Positions 22,866 to 34,500 of a DNA stretch of 64,000 nucleotides are shown here, one piece after another. The stretch comes from Nymphalis io. Taxonomy: Eukaryota > Arthropoda > Insecta > Lepidoptera > Nymphalidae. The position numbers and the translations under genes are program-made. The notes under the pieces were generated by a model. It was given only the letters and a program-made list of their open reading frames with translations, had not been told where the DNA came from and made no database searches. Positions within the stretch are counted from its first letter, which is position 1. Each line of letters opens with the position of its first letter. Location of the stretch: assembly GCF_905147045.1 (NCBI RefSeq), contig NC_065903.1, positions 11,160,001-11,224,000 of the forward strand. The letters are read 5' to 3'.

Positions 22866-24440
22866 TATGACATACAGTAATAATTACAAATTAAAAGTTT
22901 ACACGACATGCAAAAATGACTAATATCTAAAATAATAATGAAAGAAAATAAAAATAAATTTGACACAATATTTGTTATGAGCCAGCAATGTACATCTTAA
23001 ATAGTTCAACATAAGAGTTAAATTTTGCAAGCTCATTTGAAATTATATCGACATCTGACTTATATTGCAATAATAATAATACTGTCTGACTAACTAATTA
23101 ATGGGGGAGTATAAACATAATATAACCTAAACTTGGACATACAAGTGCAAAAAGGAATGTACTTATCACAGCTTACATATCTTTGAATATTTTTTTCATG
23201 TATTTAATGTTTATTCGAAAAATATGAGATAAGCTAATTAATATATTATGCAATTAAATTAGAGATGAAGGAGAAGAATGGCGAATTTGAACTCAGCTTT
23301 TTTTGAATCTGATCAGATTCAGAAATAATAATACAATTTTTATCAATAAATATTATTTAAATATAATTTATTCAACTAGGCAAGCACTTCTGAATCGTTA
23401 ATTTACATGGTTAATTTTTATGTAAAGCGACAACCGGTTCGGAATATAAACTCTAACGAGAATAACCGGCAAGTAGATCAGGAGCAACTCTTTTTCATCA
23501 ATCAAAAAATATATTAATTATGCATACCATTATTGTATCCTGTATGAAATAATACTAGCACCAAACTCTTTTATAATTTATATAATAGTATACAGTATAG
23601 TCTTCCAGTTGGTGCCTGCCACCTTCAGCACGCTGAGCGACTATGATACGGAAAGCGGAGGACAGGGAGCTTTGGCGCACCTTGGGAGAGGCCTATGTTC
23701 AGCAGTGGACAACGATTGGCTGTTGATTGATTTGATTTTGATAGAGTCTTATTTTTGAATATGGTTTCTATTATTAGTCCTATTCCAAGAGTAGCAGTAA
23801 TGTAGATATATAAAGTGGTTAAGTATCACGTCTTTTAATTAAATTTAGAAGTATAACCTATAAAGTAGAAAAGATGCAATATAAGAGTCTTAGATGAAAC
23901 TCTTTATAGCACATATTCGCTATATTGAAAGATTTAGCTAAAATAAACGTATGTGGTTGAAGATTAATGGTAAAAGGAATACAAGAAGCATTCATACGAC
24001 GTACATAGCCAAGCTACCTATTTTATAAAGCTCGCTTTTCTTACGCATGCGCACATAGAGGGGAGTTTCCTCACCCTTTATCCCATAGTTTCCCGCCAGT
24101 GACGTTCGACACCCTCATCGGCCGGCATTCGGTCAAATTTTGTGAAATTATAATAATCTTTAATAACCATTTACTTGTGATCCTATTTAATCGTCCACAA
24201 AGCGTGTACAAATAAATTTAAGCTGGAACTTTTTAACTATGGCCCTAATTCAATTCGAATCAATTTGTGAACAATTACGGCACGTAATTAAGGGGTCTAT
24301 ATTAATCATATGCCAATTACTGTTCTCTATTATGTGTCACGACAACGAGCATGAAGCTTATTAAAGCTTAGATATGGTATGACAATCATACGACAATAAA
24401 TAATTATAATATAAAAGTAATACGTGCTGTACAATATAAA
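22866..24440. other. intergenic, upstream of the SLC6 gene
   Basis: No gene apart from a LINE remnant at 23601-23741. The stretch 24000-24130 is richer in G+C than its surroundings and may hold the SLC6 promoter. Confidence 0.4.
23601..23741 (+). pseudogene. RTE-type LINE 3' remnant
   Basis: One frame reads DRELWRTLGEAYVQQW, the typical end of RTE-clade reverse transcriptase ORFs, followed by a GATT-rich 3' end. Only the last few dozen codons remain. Confidence 0.65.
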
Positions 24441-24470
24441 TATTGGAATTGGAATTGAAAGCAATCGAAA

Positions 24471-25160
24471 ATGGCGAACACGGCTCACTTGATGAGACGG
24501 CAGAGTTCTCGGGATTTGTACGCTCAGCGTTCGTTGGACAGAATGGAAATGAAGGAACTGAGGGGTCGTCTGGTGACAATGGAGAATGGTCACCCGATAC
24601 ATCGAACTCATGTTATGTACGGTGCTACGAATCAAGCTTTTGAAGATACAAGTCCTAACAGGCGCTCTTCTGAAACTCCGACAAGTAAAGCCAGTTCCGG
24701 AGATGACAGAGGTGGATTCAAACCAGAGGGTGTTGAAATCGAACGTGAATCTTGGGACAGCAAGTTGACATTCCTCCTCGCAACTGTTGGATATGCCGTT
24801 GGATTAGGTAACGTGTGGAGATTCCCGTATTTGGCTCAAAAGAATGGAGGTGGAGCATTTTTAATCCCCTACTTTGTGATGTTAGCTATTGAGGGCATCC
24901 CGATATTTTATCTGGAACTGGCGATTGGCCAACGCTTGAGAAAGGGTGCTATTGGTGTTTGGCACCAAGTGTCCCCGTATTTGGGTGGAATCGGGATCAG
25001 TTCAGCGGTAGTATCATTCAACGTGGCGCTGTACTACAATTCGATAATCGCATGGTGTTTGTTCTACTTCGCGCAGAGCTTCCAGGCCGAGTTGCCTTGG
25101 TCTGAATGCCCTAAAAAATATTTTAGCAATGGATCTTACACTACTGAACCGGAATGCGCT
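24471..25160 (+). CDS. SLC6 transporter, first visible coding exon
   Basis: Residues 1-230. A polar cytosolic N-terminus of about 95 residues is rich in Ser, Arg and Met. Helix 1 (about 97-118) has the sodium-site motif VGLGNVWRFPY. Helices 2 and 3 lie at about 128-150 and 174-200. Extracellular loop 2 has cysteines at 213 and 229 and an NGS sequon at 220. The donor is GCT|GTAAGT. Confidence 0.93.
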
Positions 25161-25502
25161 GTAAGTTTATTTTCTTGATTATTTAATTAACTTATTTTTG
25201 TTCCTAGCATTAGATTTAGAACAGGTACTATGAAAAAATAGTCATTCACTATTCCGGTGACTATTTTATATATATATATATATATATATATTTTCTGTGA
25301 TGTTAAGCTACAATATAAGCTACTAGTTTAAGAATGATAATTAATTTTCGTGATGTTAAATCATAATAATTCTTAATGAAGCTTGATCTTCTTGACTTTT
25401 TTATAAGACTATTTTTGTAGTCGTCAAAAGACAAAAATTAGTATATTTACGATACAATTTATCTGATGTCAACGCATCTTGAACCAAACAACGAAAAACA
25501 TG

Positions 25503-25542
<40 letters not shown>

Positions 25543-28500
25543 ACTATTTTAATTTATTTCTACTATTTTAATATTCCTATTGACAAAATGATAAAATATA
25601 TCACGATTAATTGTTTTTATAATTTATTTACATTAAAGCCATAAACACAAATAACAATTAAAAATAGTGTAAAATCATGACTGCGAGAATGGTGAGCATT
25701 TCCCCTTTCGCAATCGCAATCCGATTTTCTGTGCGAAAAATGAACCAGTCCTCCTATAACCAGTAGAGGCAATAAGACGGCGTGTAATATTTTTGATGAA
25801 AGTTTTTGTACTATTACTCCAAGGTCCAAACTTTTCAACTGCAAACGGAACAAAAATATAATTTGGGATAAGAGACGAAAATTTGTAAGGTTTGTTCGCT
25901 TCAGCTTTTTCCGCGGCAGCTCCGGCTTTTAACATTGTTTCCCTGATATGAGACGGGGCCAGTGTGTCAACAAACGTTGCGTCCCTCAGGGCCCATCCTC
26001 GTTTCCAGGGACCAATGTCAGTTCAAAAGGTCGCTCGCCATCATGACAACTAATTCCAGGGGGCTCAATAAGAGCAAGAACTTCAATGGAGACAAGAGCC
26101 CTTTTTATTGTACCATTTATAGAACCGTGGTGTAAAAGCCTACCTGAACTCCTTGGACAAGAAAGACCGTGTCAGCCGAAAGAGTCAACCTCTTTTCCAC
26201 ATGGGCATCGGTGCTCAATGCATAATTAAATATTTATTTAGTGTTCTCGAAATATTTATTTATACTCTCACTAGGGTTTTGTGCAAGCTCGTCTGGGTAG
26301 GCACTACCACTCATCAGATATTCTACCGCAAAACACCAGTACTTGGTATTGTTGTGTTCCGGTTTGAAGGTCGAGTGAATCAGTGTAATTACAGGCACAA
26401 GGGACATCTTAGTTCCCAAGGTTGGTGGTGCATTGGTGATGTAAGCGATGGTTAACATTTCTTACAATGCCAATGTCTATGGGCGTTGGTGACCACATAC
26501 CATCAGGTGGTCCATATGCTCGTCTGCCTACCTATAAATTAAAAAAATATATATTATTTGTGTTTTCTATTTTAATTAAAAACATTGAATGAATAAAAAA
26601 TATCATAAAAAGGTGTTTAAATAACTTTGTAACAATCTTAATTAGAAGTCTCGGCTGACTTAGGTAAGGTAATGAGTTTAATGTCATAGGACTTTATTAT
26701 GATTTTAATATAAAAGTTTTTTAACTTGCCACATTAAGTAAAGATGTAAGTTTTTAAGTTTTCCTTTAATTTTATAAAATAATTATTATATTTAATATTG
26801 TATTTCTATGAGATTTATATGTGTTACATAACTTTAATATATTTAACATAGAAAAATATATATAGTGCTTTTGTGCGCTTCTATATGTGTGGATATACTA
26901 TAGCCAAAAGACTATTTATACTATACTAGCGGTGGTGACCACTTACCATCAGGTGGCAAAGTTGGCCGTCCACTTATCTATGATATCAATATACATATAT
27001 ATATTATATATAAACTTAAATCTTAAATCTTAATCAAGGGAGTGGATTTTAAAGAACATCGCTATAGAATTTATATTATAAAAGTAAAAGTGAATTTGGT
27101 TGGTTTGTTTGTTTGTTACGCTTTCGCGTCTTAACTAATGAACCGATCATCATGAAATTTTGCATACAGGTTGTCAGGGTACCGAAAAGCACATAAGGTA
27201 TATAACACTTGCTCCCACCTCACACGCGAACGAAGCCGTGGGGAAAAAAGAGAATAAAACTGTATTAATCATTTATATATATTTTGAACAGCGCGTAATG
27301 GAGATTTTGTAACAGATTTTAGATAGAATGGAATATTAATAGGGTTAGCAGACTTCGCTTATGGTGGTAGGGCTTTGTGAAAGCTTTTCTAGGTAGTTTC
27401 AACTTACTTATATTCAAGCGCTATTTTCCATTACTGTTTTCTAATTGAAATCAGCCAATATTATTCACATGCATAACATCTTAGATATGATTATATTCTC
27501 AGAGATGTTGCAAGGATTGTTATACCAGCTTAGAGGGCCCTCTAACTTCCTTCCATTCAGACCATTTTTGCTTTGCTCAACATTGTATCATTTATATAAT
27601 AGATTATCTTATTTCAAACTTATTTTAAATCACCTTTTCAACTTTCCTTTCATCGAACGGATAAATTCGATTTCAATAATTACGTAACATGAGGAACTTA
27701 ACAGGCTTATTCAAATAGTGTACGGCCAAAACGAATAATCAATCTTATCTAAAATCTCCTAGATCTAGATCGAAAATTTTATCCAGAACTGTAGTAAAGG
27801 TTAGCCGATAATCAATCAATGGATTGATGTTACAAACTTAATTAAAATATATGTTTACAAGTCGGATCGTAGATTAGACATTAGTTTTTGTATATCGGTC
27901 TCATTATTATCAGGTAATTTTATCAGGTCTTTATGGTTCCAAGCAATCCAAACTGTAATGATACTATTACAAAACAAAATTACCTCGATTTTAAGTTTTG
28001 ATTTTGGCGTAAAGTCTTGTTTTCAAGTGAAAGTGATGAAAATAAAATTCTTTATTCAACGTAAAAGCATTATCCTTGTTTATAGGCTGCCTCAAAACTA
28101 TTTTATTGATATGTAGGCGGATGAGCATATGGGCTACCTGATGGTAAGTAGTCACCAACGCCCATAGACATAGGCATTGTAAGAAATTTTAACCATCGAT
28201 TACATCGCCAATGCTATACCAACTTTGGAAACTACTATGCGATGTCCCATGTGCATGTAATTACACTAGCTCATGGTTGGTGGCGTATTGACGATGTAAG
28301 GAATGGTAAATCTTATATCGTCAATGTCTATGGGCGGTGGTGATCACTTAACATCAATCAGGTGGCCCGTTTGACCATCCTGCCTAAAACATAAAAATAA
28401 AATTAAGCACATTAAAAGTCAGTTCCCGGGCTTGATTCCACCACCACATACAATATGGCTAAATTTTCAATTGAATGCAAACAATAATGAAACAGGGTTT

Positions 28501-31500
28501 ATCCCTGTGATACCTAGCGTGATGAATAGCTGACTAGTTACTGTCGTATTGTCATTCTCTATACATCGATTTGCTTAAATTTCTATTCAAACGTATTTGT
28601 TTCGCAGAATATTCAGTAGTGTTTTTGAATAAACATTTGCAGTATTTTTCAATTTGTTCGTAGGCAATTGGTTGTATTACCATGTACCGGCTTGAAAGTG
28701 TGAACCTGTGTAATTACAAGCACAAGTACATGCAGTTCCCATGATTGCACCTTGGCGGTATGGCGGATATGGATTTATTGACGTTTCTAACCCGTGGGCA
28801 TGGGCTTTGGTTAACTACCATCATGTATATTTGCTCGTTTAATATTAAATAAAAAAATGTTTATAGGTGAAGCATATGACACGATAATCCACTTGGTAAG
28901 TGGTTAATTTCGCTTATAGACATCTAGAACGTAAGAAAATGTGTGTTTGTAAGTTACTAGTATTCTTAAATTCAAGAAGGATGTTGACGAAACTTTCATG
29001 TATTATGTATAACATATAATTATATATTATTATAGATTAAGGTTATGTTTGTTTATTATTTGTTAAAAGTCCTCAAAATAAGCCCAGTTACGAAAAATAA
29101 CATTATTTAATTAAAGTAATTAGAAAATTAATGTTATTAGATGCCGTGAAACGCTACGCCGTAGCACGTAGAACTGACAGCTACGAAGATTCATGTCGTA
29201 ACTTAGTAGGCATTTTCAAATATAAATTTTCACTTTTGAATTTGTCTGTCAATGCTCAGATTATAATAATTTAATATAAAATAATATCCTTTGATTCCAG
29301 TAAAAAGTTTTACTGCTAATACAATTTGTATTTATGGCGTAATATTTACGTTTGAAAAAAAGTTTAACGACTGAAATAAATGATCAATAATGTATTGAAT
29401 AGCGATTTACAAAATACGAAATAATAATAAAACTGAACGAAGCAATGAACAAATATACTACGTATTTATTCATTGCGTAATATGAAATACAGTCGTTCTT
29501 TGTTTAATGATATTTCAACAAAGATTAAATTCGTAAGTGTCAAGAGCCGTGGTCACCGAGTGTTCGATGCCGTACAAGCTAGCCTAGTTTGTACGGCATC
29601 AAGTCGCCCTTCCTATCAATAGGTATTATAACATGTGTCAGATATTAGTAATCTTGATTTTTATGTTGGTCTTACAATCCCATGCTACGAAAATCACGTA
29701 AAAACTGATCTTACAAATTCAATTTTTTATTCAATGATCATGCATATCGAAGCATTATATTTAATTATATTACATTGTATTTAATCATATTGATAGTTAA
29801 AGTAAAAACTGCTTTCTTTAAAGTAAAAATTGTCATTGCAAATGTGTCAGGTTGCCGTCCCATTGAATTATGACAGTTACGGAATAGAGAGTACACCTGT
29901 GGCCAGTGGTGTGGTGTGGTGTGGACCAGACTTGTACTTCTGCGTAATTGTAAAGACTGTGTTGAGAATGGCTTCACGGCTGAAATTCAGTCTGCAAATG
30001 AAAATACAAATATATATTATACAAAGTTCATATAATTCATATTTGTATCGATAATAATTAAATCTTAAGCATTAAATAAAACTAAACAGACATAAAAAAT
30101 ATAGAAAATTATGTAAAGTATGGACCAGTTTGCTAGATTTTTTTAACCCTCGGCAGTTTTAATTTCCCATCAATGACAAAGCTATCGATTATTGTTATCG
30201 TATCTGGTGCTTTCTAATTTCTTTAATAGCCGAGTAGAATAGCCGACCCGACAATACTGGACAGAACAAATAAAAAGAGGTCATAAAACGTTATTTGTTA
30301 CCAAGCACGTTTACGTTAGCGTAGCTTTGGATTTTGAATAATGAATAGTATTTCCGCTAACCGGTACATACATTCTTTATTAATGGCCATTAATAAAAGA
30401 AGAAGTTTTATTTTATTTGCAATTTATGGATATACAATTGAATGAACTGTTAGATCACACAAAATAACAAAATTTATTTGTTTAGTTAGATTTTGGATTC
30501 TTTTTAAAACGTTCCATAAAGCCCTGTCACGATGTAATTAAATAGAAATATTAAAAGTAATGGAATTGCAGCAATGAAAACAAGCCGCATTTTTAGCCGC
30601 AGTATTCATAATAATTTTGAAATAAAACCAACGTCGTTTCTACTTACAATGTTTCTTCCTTAAATGACAGTAGAAAAATGTGTCCCTCTCTCAAGTTACG
30701 AGCCTTATATAGTCGTTTGTATCAAAGGCAAAAATCACACGACATGACGTCATAAAACATTTCACCATTCAAGTCAGTCAGTCAGATGGCGTTACATGTA
30801 CTCAGAATATTTTATTTTTATCACGAAATATTATAGATATGAAATTTTGGACCCGGATATGAATACGGATATTTGAATAATATTACGAATTTCAGATACG
30901 GCTACAGATATAAAATTACTTTAAATTATTTAATTGTTTCGAATATAATTAGTTATGGATTTTAGATTACTTAGGAATTGTAAAACGGAAATACTAACAA
31001 TTCAATACAATTAATAAAATATATTTTAAAAAACTCTTTTGTTTATCGGATTCGTTTGAATAAGAAAACACAGATACGTAAAAAAATAAGCATACGATTG
31101 CTTCCTTTTGATATATTACATTTTCTTTTGTCGTTATAATATTGTCATTGTCTCAAAATATGGACCAGTGTATGAAGAATAAATCTTATCCAGTATTTTT
31201 TAAAGGCGTTTACATATATGTTAATACTTGAATATCGTGGTTTGATAAACAATATATGAGCTTATTTAATCACATACTTTACTAATGTCAGTTACATTCA
31301 CAGGTTGTTACAGTAACAGTAACAACCTGTGAATGTCCCGTAACCGTACCGTAACAGCCTGTGAATGTCCCACTGCTGGGCTAAAGGCCTCCTCTCCTTT
31401 TTTTGAGGAGAAGGTTTGGAGCTTATTCCACCACGCTGCTCCAATGCGGGTTGGTAGAATTCACGTTTCAGAATTTCAGTGAAATTAGACACATGCAGGT

Positions 31501-34500
31501 TTCCTCACGATGTTTTCCTTCACCGTAAAGCACGAGATGAATTATAATCACAAATTAAGCACATGAAAATTCAGTGGTGCTTGCCCGGGTTTGAACCCAC
31601 GATCATCGGTTAAGATTCACGCGTTCTTACCACCGGGCCATCTCGGCTTTTTTTTTTTTTTTTTGGGCTAAGGCCTCCTCTCCTTATAATGTTATATTCA
31701 TAAATTATTTCGTCATCATCATCAAGGATAGTATGATCAAGCAAATAGCACGTTTTGTAAAAAAACTGACACGTCTGTAAAATCAACTAAGTAATGTATC
31801 TATAATTTCCGCAATCTAATTAGAACAAAATCAATTTAGATAATGGACAATACGAAGCCACCCGTGGTTTACAGACACAGTTCGTTTAAGAAAACCGACA
31901 GATTCTTGTATAAAAAGCTCGCGAATCATTCGAATATCACAGTCATCGACTTATCCTTGTTGAATACAAGAAACTTAGAAAATACAACCACATCAAAATG
32001 GCAGGAAAATTCACCTTCTATGCTCTCTTCTGTGTTGTCATCTTCTTCTTCTGCTTTGAGCACATAAACGCCAACCCAGCTATTGCTACTGGATGGGATC
32101 CTCTGGAAATTTGTTTGGAAAATTGCGCCCAATGTAAGAAGATGTTCGGTTCGTGGTTCGAAGGTCCTCTCTGCGCCAAATCCTGTATCCAGTTCAAAGG
32201 AAAGCTTATCCCCGACTGTGAAGATTTAGCGTCAATAGCGCCTTTCCTGAACAAACTTTAAGTGTAATTGTAATTTAATACCGGGCTTTTAAATATCGTT
32301 ATTTAATCAACAAATATACAATCATTTCAATTTGTACATTTTTATTTATGCACGAAGAAATCCTATTAATTAAAATGAGGTGAAACTGCGCGGAGTACCT
32401 TTTAATATTCTACTAATAATCTAAGTCTTTGTAACTCAATCACGCAATAACCATTTTGTGATAAATATAACTTATACCATGACTTAAAATATAGATAATC
32501 TGCATCACCCCGTAGCCTATTCACCATATATATATATATATTTATTTAACTATATTGTATTAATTAAATTATTTAGCTTATTTTACATACTCCCTTTTCT
32601 TTGCCTATTATAATAATATACAGACAGACAGAAATATAACTTGACTTTTTATTAAAAGAAGCATCGAAAATATTTAATGCATGTTTTAAACATTTATGGA
32701 TGTTATCGGGTAATGGAATTATTACTCCATCAAAAAAATAATAAATAATTTTGCTAACTTTTAAAAATTAAAATTTGTAATAATATTTGCGAAATCGATG
32801 GTATATTTAAAAAGGTATATTAAAAAAGTAAGTAAATATGTTGCAATGTATTGTATTAATTCGTTATTACTAAAATATATTGTACGTCATTCAAGACCGA
32901 GTAGTTGTCGTTGAGATGTTAGACATTTTTAAAAAATCATTCAGACTATTATATACCTTTTTTCAGTCACAAGCCTTAACGAGACTAAACTATATTCATT
33001 TAACAAAACTATATTTATTTTCTAATAAAAATAATTTTCTCCAGAGTCTCAAGAATCTCGAGAGAGATTAATTAGCCAACTGCGCAGGAGATATTATAGT
33101 ACACAAGTGTGTGCGCAAACACAGGTGCTCTCTATTCCCTAACTCTAGTAATCCGATGGGACGGCAATCCGACACGACCGGAAAGAGTTTATATTCCTTC
33201 TGAGTTAGGGGAGTGTACACACTGCCAACTTCCAATTTATTTTCTACAAATACACAAATACAAATCTTGTCTATATTATATACGAAAACACGGTATGTTA
33301 ATATAAATCGTCAGTATGGGCTCTTTTTCAACATAAATATGTTATGCTATTGTTAAATATGTAAACATAGCATTTGCCTCAAACTTCTCGATTGATGTAG
33401 ATTCGTGATTGTCATCATCAATCAATTTCCATTTATGAACATTTTGGTTTAAAACGACACAACAATGTCCTTAACTCACAAAACCTCGAGCAAGTATCAC
33501 AAGGACGGGTGTGAAATTTGAACTCTTAATGAACTTTAATTTTACCCAGCGATGGGAAGTTACAATTAAAATGCTTTTAAAAGCTTACTTGAATGAAGTA
33601 TATTTTGATTTTGACAACTCTCACATATAAAACTACAAGTAAAACCGTCGGCAGACGTTGTTTGCCATGTTTTATATAATAATACTTTCTCCGAAGCGCT
33701 GCATTCCTATGAAAGTTATATATAAATATAAATAGCTAGCACAGCATAAAATATAAATGAAATAGAGACTAACCAAAAGTTTAAAACTAATAATAACAAA
33801 TCACATTAAAAGTTCCATTTTTCAAAATTCGAGTGTGTATCCAAGAAGAAGTAGTTCGCGAGTCGTGTTCAGTCGACCCTCGTAATCTGCCCGAGGGCCC
33901 TGCACTGAAGCAGATGTCGTCTTTGTTTTCTTTTATACAATCTTATCTTCTATGTTCGAGTAAGTTCTAAGGGGCATTAACGTAGTTTGTAAATTAAACG
34001 CGCTATATCTAAGCTCCGGGCTAATGAATTGTTTGCCTTTAACAGTCTGACACTTTTTTAATTCTACGTGTTTGCGTACACGTACGTGTACAGTGGGAAT
34101 GGTATTTTTTTATATTTCAAAGGGTGACGAAACTGACCTGAAAATATTTAAAAATATTTAATAGATTTTATTTAATTGAAATAGACAAATCTATACTTAT
34201 ATTATACTGGTGGTAGGGCTTTGTGCAAGCTCGTCTGGGTAGGTACCACCCACTCATCAGATATTCTGCCGCAAAACAGCAATACTTGATATTGTTGTGT
34301 TCCGGTTTGAAGGGTGAGTGAGCCAGTGTAATTACAGGCACAATGGACATAAAATCTTAGTTCCCAAGGTTGGTGGCGCATTGGCTATAAGCGATGGTTG
34401 ACATTTCTTACAATGCCAATGTCTAAGGGCGTTTGGTGACCACTTACCATCAGGTGGCCCATATGCTCGTCCACCATCCTATTCTATAAAAAAAAGAGGT

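Noticed and set aside
31843..32067. 74-codon frame overlapping the start of EH copy 1
   Set aside because: It starts upstream of the TATA box and runs out of frame through the EH signal peptide. The EH frame has the family match; this one does not.
32018..32254. Antisense frame across EH (also in the other two units)
   Set aside because: It is the mirror of a conserved coding sequence and has no family match.
33109..33306. 65-codon frame in units 1 and 2
   Set aside because: It lies in repeat D and is broken in unit 3, so it is not a conserved gene.
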